This document shows, one piece after another, positions 53,959 to 61,545 of a stretch of 64,000 bases of DNA. A program made the position numbers and the translations under genes. Below the pieces are notes generated by a model. It was not told where the DNA came from and did not search any database. It saw nothing but the letters and a program-made list of their open reading frames with translations. The stretch comes from Xanthobacter dioxanivorans (GTDB lineage: Bacteria > Pseudomonadota > Alphaproteobacteria > Rhizobiales > Xanthobacteraceae): contig NZ_CP063362.1 in the NCBI RefSeq assembly GCF_016807805.1, positions 186,001 to 250,000 on the forward strand, read 5' to 3'. Each line of letters begins with the position of its first letter. The first letter of the stretch is position 1.

Positions 53959-55350
53959 ATGACCGATCAGTCCAACTCGCTGCACGTGCGTGACGTCGCC
54001 AACCTGCTTCATCCCAACACCAACGCCCGCCGGCACGAAGCGCAGGGCCCGATGATCATCGCGCGCGGCGAGGGCATCTACGTCTATGACGACCAGGGAA
54101 AGGCCTATATCGAGGGGCTCGCGGGCCTGTGGAGCGTCGCGCTCGGCTTCGGTGAAAAGCGGCTGATGGAGGCTGCCGCGCGGCAGATGGCGGCCCTTCC
54201 TTATTACCACACGTTCTCGCACAAATCGAACGCGCCGGCCATCGAGCTGGCCGAGCGCCTGGTGGAGATGACGCCGGAGGGACTGACCAAGGTCTTCTTC
54301 ACCAATTCCGGATCGGAAGCGAACGACACGGTCGTGAAGATGATCTGGTACTACAACAACGCCCTCGGGCGGCGCGACAAGAAGAAGATCATCTCCCGTC
54401 ACCGCGCCTATCATGGCATCACGGTCGTCTCCGGAAGCCTCACCGGCCTGCCGACGAACCAGCGGGACTTCGACCTGCCGCTCCCCGGCTTCCTGCACGT
54501 GACCTGCCCGCACCACTACCGCAACGCCCTTCCCGGCGAGACCGAGGAGGCGTTCGCCACCCGCCTCGCGGACGAGCTGGAGGCGACCATCCTGCGGGAG
54601 GGGCCGGAAACGGTGGCGGCCTTCATCGGCGAGCCGGTGATGGGGGCCGGCGGCGTGATGGTGCCGCCCGACACCTATTGGACGAAGATCCAGGCGGTGT
54701 GCCGGCGCCACGACGTGCTGCTGGTGGCGGACGAGGTGATCAACGGATTCGGCCGCCTCGGCACGCCCTTCGGCTGCGACCGCTATGCCATCGCCCCGGA
54801 CTTCATGGTGCTGTCCAAGCAGCTCACCTCGTCCTACATGCCGCTCTCGGCCATCATGCTGAGCGACAAGATCTATCAGGTCATCGCCGACAACTCCGAC
54901 CGCATCGGGGCGTTCGGCCACGGCTTCACCGCCACCGGCCACCCCGTGGCCACGGCTGTTGCCCTGGAAAACCTCAAGATCATCGAGGAACGCGGCCTGA
55001 TCGCCCACGCTGCCGCCATCTCTCCCGTCCTGCAGGACGGCCTGCGCGCCCGCTTTGCCGATCACCCCCTGGTGGGTGAGGTGCGCGGCGTCGGCCTCAT
55101 CGCCGGGGTCGAGCTCGTCGCCGACAAGGCGCAGCGGACGAAGTTCGATCCTCCCGGCCAGGTGGCCGCCTATCTCCATGCGCGGGCGCAGGAGCGCGGC
55201 CTCATCCTGCGGGCCATCGAGGATACGCTCGCCTTCTGCCCGCCCCTCATCATCACCGCCGACCAGATCGGGCTGATCCTCGACCGCTTCGGGGCCGCGC
55301 TGGACGAGACCTGGACGTGGGTGAAGACCCGCGCGGCACCCGCCGCCTAA
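53959..55350 (+). CDS. Class III (omega) aminotransferase
   Basis: 463-residue PLP-dependent aminotransferase. The N-terminus has LLHPNTNARRHEAQGPMII and YVYDDQGKAYIEGLAGLWSVALG (EGLAGLWS). TNSGSEANDT binds PLP phosphate, ADEVINGFGRLGTPFGCD holds the Asp that contacts the pyridine nitrogen, and Lys287 (VLSKQLTSSYMP) is the Schiff-base lysine. The H-x8 segment YHTFSHKSN is common to beta-alanine/pyruvate and omega-amine transaminases. Likely amino donors are omega-amino acids or amines, with pyruvate as acceptor. CAGGAG precedes the ATG by six bases. Its gene alone is bracketed by the two repeat copies. Confidence 0.9.
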   Translation: MTDQSNSLHVRDVANLLHPNTNARRHEAQGPMIIARGEGIYVYDDQGKAYIEGLAGLWSVALGFGEKRLMEAAARQMAALPYYHTFSHKSNAPAIELAERLVEMTPEGLTKVFFTNSGSEANDTVVKMIWYYNNALGRRDKKKIISRHRAYHGITVVSGSLTGLPTNQRDFDLPLPGFLHVTCPHHYRNALPGETEEAFATRLADELEATILREGPETVAAFIGEPVMGAGGVMVPPDTYWTKIQAVCRRHDVLLVADEVINGFGRLGTPFGCDRYAIAPDFMVLSKQLTSSYMPLSAIMLSDKIYQVIADNSDRIGAFGHGFTATGHPVATAVALENLKIIEERGLIAHAAAISPVLQDGLRARFADHPLVGEVRGVGLIAGVELVADKAQRTKFDPPGQVAAYLHARAQERGLILRAIEDTLAFCPPLIITADQIGLILDRFGAALDETWTWVKTRAAPAA

Positions 55351-55355
55351 AGGGC

Positions 55356-55456
55356 TCGACCGCGACAGGTGGATCCCATCTGTCGCGAGCAGTCTGCCGC
55401 GAGCAGGTCGAACCCCGACTCTTTGATCAGGCGGATTCACCGATCAGGTCGAATCC
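55356..55456. repeat. Dispersed palindromic repeat, copy 2 (right of aminotransferase gene)
   Basis: It starts five bases after the aminotransferase stop: TCGACCGCGACAGGTGGA, then CTGTCGC, a 15-20 base insertion relative to copy 1, GAACCCCGACTCTTTGATCA and GGCGGAT. It ends with GGATTCACC...GGTCGAATCC (55433-55456), a hairpin with a different sequence but the same position as in copy 1. It may serve as the aminotransferase terminator. Confidence 0.75.
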
Positions 55457-55503
55457 GCCCCTAAGACCAAGGAAGAGCATGCGCCGGAGCCAATCCCGCG
55501 TCC

Positions 55504-56268
55504 TCAGTCGTCCGCGGCGGCGCCCAAAGTCATGGGATGGCGGCGCAGCACGCCGCGGATCGTCTTCTGCGCCTGCATCATGGTGCGCACCAGCGCCGCC
55601 TTCGCCTTGGCGGGCTGGCGCGCGACCATGGCGGCATAGACCTCGGTGAGGCCCTGGTGGACCAGCGCCAGCATGGTCTCGTCCTCGATATGGGCGAGAT
55701 AGCGGTAGCGCATCGCCTGCTTCTCGATCACCGAGAGGATGCGCACCAGCATCTTGTTGCCGGCGGCCTCGTGCATGGAGGTGAGGAAGCCCACGTTGTG
55801 GAGGAAGAACTCGCGCACGTTGCCCGCCTTCAGGGCGGCCTGCATGGCCTTCAGGTGGCCCTGCATGGTGGCGAGGTCCTCCTTCGTGGCGCGCTTGGCG
55901 GCAAGGCCGGAGGCGATGCCCTCCAGCGGCGTGCGGCAGGCATAGATGTCGTCGAGGTCGGCGACGGAAAGCTCCTTCACCCGGATGCCGCGCCGGGCGA
56001 GGCGGACCACGAGACCGGTTGCCTCCAGCTGCCGGAAGGCCTCGCGCACCGGCGAGCGGGAGATGTTGAACTCGTCGCAGACCTCCTGCTCGGTGACGCG
56101 GGCATCGGGCGCGATGTCGAGATAGATGATCCGCCGCTCGAGAATGTTGGCGATTTCCGAGCCGAGCACGTCCGGTAGCGTGATGTCCGGCTCGGGGGTC
56201 GCCGGGAGCCGGCTGGCGGGGCGGCTGCGGACCGGCGCCACCGGCTGCAGGTGCCTGCTAGCGCGCAT
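55504..56268 (-). CDS. GntR-family transcriptional regulator (FCD subfamily)
   Basis: 254 residues: an unconserved 25-residue start, a winged HTH (about 40-100, VTEQEVCDEFNISRSPVREAF) and an FCD effector domain (about 110-240). It is a close relative of the GntR protein at 35518-36249; both contain the NISRSPVR recognition helix and the IEKQAxRYRYLAH block, so they may recognise the same DNA. I chose the ATG at 56268, although the ribosome-binding site is weak. It is divergent from the NicX-like gene, with a TGTATACA palindrome 218 bases upstream, close to that gene. Confidence 0.88.
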   Translation of the reverse strand: MRASRHLQPVAPVRSRPASRLPATPEPDITLPDVLGSEIANILERRIIYLDIAPDARVTEQEVCDEFNISRSPVREAFRQLEATGLVVRLARRGIRVKELSVADLDDIYACRTPLEGIASGLAAKRATKEDLATMQGHLKAMQAALKAGNVREFFLHNVGFLTSMHEAAGNKMLVRILSVIEKQAMRYRYLAHIEDETMLALVHQGLTEVYAAMVARQPAKAKAALVRTMMQAQKTIRGVLRRHPMTLGAAADD

Positions 56269-56465
56269 CGGTCCGCCACCGCGCGAGCGCCCGTGCGCTC
56301 CACATGGATCCGGCCTGTCCCGACATGGCCTGTACTGGCATGACCTTCGCGCTTCCCCTGCCCGCCCGAATCGCTTTCGGGACCTTCGCCCGCATCTTGC
56401 CAGTGTACATCTGCAGTTGAAACGGTCCAGACCGCGCCTCGCCCCCTGGAATCCCCGCGCCAGCG

Positions 56466-56495
56466 TTGACTCGCACATTGTCGAGTGTATACAAT
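56466..56495 (+). promoter_or_regulatory. Promoter with overlapping GntR-type operator before the NicX-like gene
   Basis: TTGACT (56466-56471), an 18-base spacer, and TACAAT (56490-56495) form a good sigma-70-type promoter reading toward the gene at 56539. The palindrome TGTATACA (56486-56493) overlaps the -10 element, so binding of a regulator would block transcription. Confidence 0.68.
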
Positions 56496-56538
56496 TTTAT
56501 GGTACGTCGGCATCCCGGAGAGGCGGAGAAGGCAAGCG

Positions 56539-57516
56539 ATGATCGAGAAGATGGCCATGATGCGTTCCATCGGAAACATCCTCGACAGCTGTCTCGCCAT
56601 CCGGGCGGGAGAACAGCTGCTCGTCCTGACCGACGCCGACAACCTGGCGGTCGGCAACCTGTTCACCCTCGCCGGGATCGAGCGCGGCGCCGACACCTTC
56701 CTGATGGTGATGAAGCCGCGCACCCGGCACGGCGAGGAGCTGCCCAAGGTCGTCGCCGACGCCATGAAGGCGGCGGACGCCATCGTCGCCCCCACCACCT
56801 TCTCGGTGAACCACACCAGCGCGCGCAAGGCCGCGAGCGACGCCGGCGCGCGCCTCATCTTCTTTCCGGGCTGCCAGGAAAAGATGTTCCTGGACGGGAG
56901 CCTCGACATCGACTTCGTCAAGCAGGCGGAGATCATCATGCGCCTGTCCGGCGCCTTCGAGCGGGGGGAGAGCGTGCGCGTCACCAGCAATGACGGGCGC
57001 ACCGACTTCACCCTCGACATTCGCGGCCGCCACGCGGTGCCGCAGACCGGCATCTGCCACAAGCCCGGCACCATCTCGCCGCCGCCCTGCATCGAGACGG
57101 CGGTCTCCCCCGTAGAGCATTCCACCAATGGCATCGCCATCATCGACGGCGCGGTGGTGCCGGGCGGCGAGGTGCTGGATCCGTTCCAGATCACCCTCAA
57201 GGACGGGCGGATCGTGGACATCGACACCGCCACGAAAGACGGCCGCAAGCTCGCCGACCTGCTGAAGTCCTATGGCGACGAGAACATGTATTGCCACGTG
57301 GAACTCGGCGTCGGCCTCAACCCGAAGGCGCGCATCGGCCGCGGCGTCGAGCTCGAGGATGAAGGCGAATTCGGCACCCTGCACCTCGGCATCGGCAACG
57401 GCATCACCTTCGGCAGCAGCATCCGCGCGGTCGGCCACGTGGACCTGGTCATCCGTCACCCCATCGTCACCGTGGACGGCAAGGTGGTGCTGAAGGACCG
57501 CGAGGTCCTCGTCTGA
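56539..57516 (+). CDS. M29-fold metalloprotein similar to 2,5-dihydroxypyridine dioxygenase (NicX-like)
   Basis: 325-residue protein of the aminopeptidase M29-like superfamily, often labelled leucyl aminopeptidase. Its C-terminal half has His253 (CHVELGVGLNPKA) and His300/Asp302 (GHVDLVIRHP). These match in kind and spacing the iron ligands His265, His318 and Asp320 that I recall for NicX, which opens 2,5-dihydroxypyridine in nicotinate breakdown. The true M29 peptidase motif with two Glu before the first His is not evident. The ATG at 56539 has GGAGAAGG before it. Alternatives are a peptidase or a dioxygenase for another N-heterocycle. Its stop converges on murC. Confidence 0.72.
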   Translation: MIEKMAMMRSIGNILDSCLAIRAGEQLLVLTDADNLAVGNLFTLAGIERGADTFLMVMKPRTRHGEELPKVVADAMKAADAIVAPTTFSVNHTSARKAASDAGARLIFFPGCQEKMFLDGSLDIDFVKQAEIIMRLSGAFERGESVRVTSNDGRTDFTLDIRGRHAVPQTGICHKPGTISPPPCIETAVSPVEHSTNGIAIIDGAVVPGGEVLDPFQITLKDGRIVDIDTATKDGRKLADLLKSYGDENMYCHVELGVGLNPKARIGRGVELEDEGEFGTLHLGIGNGITFGSSIRAVGHVDLVIRHPIVTVDGKVVLKDREVLV

Positions 57517-57579
57517 TCGTCGTCTGCACGGGAAATGGCTCGGCCGGCGTCCCTGAGGCGCCCACCGGGCCGCATCACC

Positions 57580-58992
57580 TCACGCTGCCGGCTTGAGCGC
57601 CTGAAGCTCGCCGGGAAGCGCATAGGCCCACTGGGTGATGGAGCCGGCGCCGAGGCAGATCACATAATCTCCGGGCTTGGCCAAGCCAGCCACGATGCCC
57701 GCGAGGGCCTCCGGCCCCTCCAGCGCCGTCACCGAGCGATGCCCATGGGCGCGCAGGCCCTGCACCAGGTGGTCCCGGTCCGCCCCCTCGATGGGCGCCT
57801 CGCCCGCCGTATAGACGGGGGCCACCACCACGTGGTCGGCATCGTTGAAGCAGGTGCAGAACTCGTCGAACAGCGAGGCGAGGCGCGTATAGCGGTGCGG
57901 CTGCACCACGGCGATCACCTGTCCCTCGCTCGCCGCCCGCGCCGCCTTGAGCACGGCGGCGATCTCCACCGGGTGGTGGCCGTAATCGTCATAAACGGTG
58001 ACGCAGTTCCAGTCCCCGGTGCGGGTGAAGCGGCGCTTCACCCCGCCGAACTGGGAGATCGCCTCGATGATCTTCTCGTCCGGCACCTTCAGCTCGTGCG
58101 CCACGGCGATGGCGGCGGTGGCGTTCAGCGCATTGTGCTTGCCCGGCATGGGCAGGCGCAGGCCGCGGATCTCGTGCACCGTCTCTCCCGCCCGGTTGCG
58201 GAAGACGACGCCGAACTTGGTGATGCCGCCCTTCAGGTCCACGTCCACGAGGCGCACGTCCGCCTGCGGGTTCTCGCCATAGGTGATGACGCGCCGGTCC
58301 TCGATGCGGCCCACCAGCGCCTGCACCACCGGATGGTCGATGCACATGACCGCGAAGCCGTAGAAGGGCACGTTCTCCACGAAGGCCTTGAACGCCTCCT
58401 GCACCTTGTCGAAGGTCTTGAAGTGGTCGAGGTGCTCCGGGTCGATATTGGTGACGATGGCGACTTCCGTGGGCAGCTTCAGGAAGGTGCCGTCGCTCTC
58501 GTCCGCCTCCACCACCATCCAGTTGCCGTCGCCGAGGCGGGCATTGGTGCCGTAGGCGTTGATGATGCCGCCATTGATGACGGTCGGGTCGAAATTGCCG
58601 GCGTCGAGCAGGGTCGCCACCAGCGAGGTGGTGGTGGTCTTGCCGTGGGTGCCGGCGATGGACACGCAGCTCTTCAGCCGCATCAGCTCGGCCAGCATCT
58701 CGGCGCGGCGCACCACCGGCAGGCGCCGGGCGCGGGCGGCGACCAGTTCGGGATTGTCGCGCTTGATGGCGGAGGACACCACCAGCACGTCGGCATCGTC
58801 CACGTTGGAGGCCTGGTGGCCCACCACCACCTTGATGCCGTGATCGCGCAAGCGCTTCACGTTGGCATTTTCCGCCACGTCCGAGCCCTGCACCTCGTAA
58901 CCGAGATTGTGCAGCACCTCGGCGATGCCGCTCATGCCGATGCCGCCGATGCCGACGAAGTGGATGGAGCCGAGGCCGGACGGCAGTTTCAT
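57580..58992 (-). CDS. murC: UDP-N-acetylmuramate--L-alanine ligase
   Basis: 470-residue cytoplasmic ligase adding L-alanine to UDP-MurNAc. It has the N-terminal [18 protein letters not shown] for the UDP-substrate, the ATP loop [13 protein letters not shown] (about residue 110), [22 protein letters not shown] and the C-terminal [10 protein letters not shown]. The start overlaps the murG stop by four bases (ATGA). murB, its usual follower in this class, is not here: 63 bases after murC the unrelated NicX-like gene converges. Confidence 0.96.
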   Translation of the reverse strand: MKLPSGLGSIHFVGIGGIGMSGIAEVLHNLGYEVQGSDVAENANVKRLRDHGIKVVVGHQASNVDDADVLVVSSAIKRDNPELVAARARRLPVVRRAEMLAELMRLKSCVSIAGTHGKTTTTSLVATLLDAGNFDPTVINGGIINAYGTNARLGDGNWMVVEADESDGTFLKLPTEVAIVTNIDPEHLDHFKTFDKVQEAFKAFVENVPFYGFAVMCIDHPVVQALVGRIEDRRVITYGENPQADVRLVDVDLKGGITKFGVVFRNRAGETVHEIRGLRLPMPGKHNALNATAAIAVAHELKVPDEKIIEAISQFGGVKRRFTRTGDWNCVTVYDDYGHHPVEIAAVLKAARAASEGQVIAVVQPHRYTRLASLFDEFCTCFNDADHVVVAPVYTAGEAPIEGADRDHLVQGLRAHGHRSVTALEGPEALAGIVAGLAKPGDYVICLGAGSITQWAYALPGELQALKPAA

Positions 58993-60116
58993 GCCTGTTT
59001 TCCCTTGAAGGTTGCGACCGCGCCCTTGCCCGCAAGGTGCCGGACGAGATCGGCCAGCCGCTCCGCGGCATCGAGCACGCCCTGGCTTCTGGCCCGATCG
59101 GCCATCCGCGTCAATGATTGGGGTTCGCCGGCAAAGGTGTTGAGTTCCAACGCCAGCCGGTCGGGATCGAACTCCACCTGCCGCAGCACCAGGGCGGCGC
59201 CGGCCTCCCCCAGCGTGCGGGCGTTGGCCGCCTGGTCCTGGTCGAGGGCGTGGGGCAAGGGGACTAGGATGGACGGCCGCCCGATGGCGGACAGCTCCGC
59301 CACGGTGCCCGCGCCGGAACGGGCGATGACGAGATGGGCCTGCGCCATGCGCGCCGGCAGGTCGTCGAAGAAGGGCGCCACTTCCGCAGCAACGCCAAGC
59401 CGGGCATAGGTGGCCTTCACCCGCTCCAGGTCCTCCTCGCGCGCCTGCTGGACGAGAAGGAGACGCGCCCTGAGGTCCGTCCCGAGCCGCTCCACGGCTT
59501 CGGGCACGACATCGGACATCACCCGCGCGCCCTGGCTGCCGCCGAAGACCAGGACGCGCAGCGCGCCCCCGGGGACCGGTGGGTCATAAAGCGTGGCCGC
59601 GGCGGCCACGGCTGCCGGGCGCAGCGGATTGCCGGTCCACACCGCCTTGGGCTCCAGGGCGGGGTTCGCCTTGGCAAGGCCGGGAAAGCCGGTGGCGATG
59701 GCGGTGACACGCCCCGCCAGCATGCGGTTGGCCCGGCCCATGACGCCGTTGGCCTCGTGGATCAGGGTCGGCACGCCCGTGAGGGAGGCGGCGATGAGCG
59801 GCGGCACCGTGGGATAGCCTCCGAAGCCCACCACCACGGCGGGCTTCAGCCGGCGCAGCAGCGCGAGGCTCGAGACGAGGCCGGTGGCGAGGGCGAAGCC
59901 GGTGCGCGCGAGCGCCACGGGGGAACGGCCGCGCACGGTATCGGCGGGCAGCACGTGCAGCTCGCGGGCGGGAAAGTGCCCGGCATAGCGCGCCGCGCGG
60001 GCGTCGGTGGCGAGATCGACCGTCATCCCGCGCGCGGTGAGCACCGCCGCGAGCGCCTCGGCCGGGAACAGATGGCCGCCGGTACCCCCGGCGGCAAGGA
60101 GAATAAGCTCGCTCAC
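58989..60116 (-). CDS. murG: UDP-GlcNAc:undecaprenyl-pyrophosphoryl-MurNAc-pentapeptide GlcNAc transferase
   Basis: 375-residue membrane-associated glycosyltransferase making lipid II. N-terminal [17 protein letters not shown] is the glycine-rich acceptor loop, [12 protein letters not shown] and [12 protein letters not shown] follow, and the UDP-GlcNAc site holds [12 protein letters not shown] and [11 protein letters not shown]. The start is GTG at 60116, with GAGGGGGAAC in front. It is the middle gene of ftsW-murG-murC and is coupled to murC. Confidence 0.96.
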   Translation of the reverse strand: MSELILLAAGGTGGHLFPAEALAAVLTARGMTVDLATDARAARYAGHFPARELHVLPADTVRGRSPVALARTGFALATGLVSSLALLRRLKPAVVVGFGGYPTVPPLIAASLTGVPTLIHEANGVMGRANRMLAGRVTAIATGFPGLAKANPALEPKAVWTGNPLRPAAVAAAATLYDPPVPGGALRVLVFGGSQGARVMSDVVPEAVERLGTDLRARLLLVQQAREEDLERVKATYARLGVAAEVAPFFDDLPARMAQAHLVIARSGAGTVAELSAIGRPSILVPLPHALDQDQAANARTLGEAGAALVLRQVEFDPDRLALELNTFAGEPQSLTRMADRARSQGVLDAAERLADLVRHLAGKGAVATFKGKQA

Positions 60117-60233
60117 GTTCCCCCTCGATGACCGCGCGACCGGGCGAATCGCTCGCCGTGCCGCGCGCAGTCACTGCCCTGCCAATGCGGCCGTTCCACG
60201 AACGGATCCTGCCCGCCCCGCGCCCGGCGGGCC

Positions 60234-61427
60234 TCAGGCCGGATCCGGCACCGCCCCCGACGCCACCGCACGGGCGCTGCCCTCCTGCGCCGGCTTCTCG
60301 GTCAGCGCCGCCAGCGCCGCCGCCCCCGGCCGCTTGCGCGACAGGGCGAGCAGCATCCCCATGCCGAAGGCGATGGAGATGAGCGAGGAGCCGCCGTAGG
60401 AGATGAACGGCAGCGTCATGCCCTTGGCGGGGGCGATGTGCACGTTGACCGCCATGTTGATGGCCGCTTGCAGCCCGAACAGCAGCGCCAGTCCGGTGAT
60501 GGCGAAGCGGGCGAAGGGGTCGCTCTCCTTGGAGGCGCGCGACAGCGACCGCAGGATGATGAAGGCGAACAGCGAGAGGATGACGAGGCACAAGATGATG
60601 CCGAACTCCTCCCCCGCCACGGCGAAGACGAAGTCCGTATGCCCGTCCGGAAGCAGGCGCTTCATGGTGCCCTCGCCCGGGCCCTGCCCGAACCAGCCGC
60701 CGTTGCGGAAGGAGTTGAGCGCCGCGTCGATCTGGTAGGTGTCCCCGGAATCCGGATTGAGGAAGCGGTTGATGCGCTTCTGCACGTGGGAAACGGTCAT
60801 GTAGGCGAGCGCGCCGCCCCCGGCCCCAATGCCCACGAGGCCCACCATCCAGATCCAACGCAGGCCGGCGAGGAAGAAGAGCGAGGCCCACACCAGGCAG
60901 ATGAGCAGGCTCTGCCCGAAGTCGGGTTGCTTCACCAGTGGCGCCAGCACGCTGCCGAGCAGGGCGAAGGCAAACAGCTGCGCCGGCATTTCCGGCCGCT
61001 TGGTGCTCTCGGAGAACAGCCAAGCGGCGAGGATGACGAAGGCCGGCTTGATGAATTCGGAGGGCTGCACCGTGATGCCGGCGATGGTGAGCCAGCGCCG
61101 CGCGCCCTTCACCTCCGGCCCGACCACGAGGGTCGCCAGCAACAGCACGAGGAAGAGGGCGAACACGCCGATGCACAGGCGCCGCAGCGTGCGCGGCGAC
61201 AGGAAAGACGTGGCGATCATCACCACCACTGCGGGGGCGAGGAACAACACCTGCCGATTCACGAAGTGGAACGGATCGGCGATGGACAGGCGCGCGGCCA
61301 CGGCCGGGCTGGCCGCGAGGCACAGGATGATGCCGATGACCATAAGGCCGACGAGGCTCGCGAGCAGCGCCCGGTCCACCGTCCACCACCACTCGCTGAG
61401 CACGGTGCGGTCGGCGCGCGACATCAT
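60234..61427 (-). CDS. ftsW: Septal peptidoglycan polymerase FtsW (SEDS family)
   Basis: 397-residue inner-membrane SEDS protein with ten membrane segments. Characteristic regions are KGARRWLTIAGITVQPSEFIKPAFV, KQPDFGQSLLI (the catalytic Asp is in this QPDFG loop), GPGEGTMKRLLPDGHTDFVFAVAGEEFG, and PAKGMTLPFISYGGSS. The start is ATG 61427 or the adjacent 61424. murG follows after a 117-base gap. A divergent helicase gene occupies the place where murD is usually found. Confidence 0.94.
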   Translation of the reverse strand: MMSRADRTVLSEWWWTVDRALLASLVGLMVIGIILCLAASPAVAARLSIADPFHFVNRQVLFLAPAVVVMIATSFLSPRTLRRLCIGVFALFLVLLLATLVVGPEVKGARRWLTIAGITVQPSEFIKPAFVILAAWLFSESTKRPEMPAQLFAFALLGSVLAPLVKQPDFGQSLLICLVWASLFFLAGLRWIWMVGLVGIGAGGGALAYMTVSHVQKRINRFLNPDSGDTYQIDAALNSFRNGGWFGQGPGEGTMKRLLPDGHTDFVFAVAGEEFGIILCLVILSLFAFIILRSLSRASKESDPFARFAITGLALLFGLQAAINMAVNVHIAPAKGMTLPFISYGGSSLISIAFGMGMLLALSRKRPGAAALAALTEKPAQEGSARAVASGAVPDPA

Positions 61428-61545
61428 GGGGCGACAACTCCGGTACGGGATATTTCCCGCACCATGCGTCCGGGAGGGTTGACGGTCGATTAAGAGCGGC
61501 GCCCTGCCCATCGCACAATCGCGGGATGGCACCTATCTTCACGGA

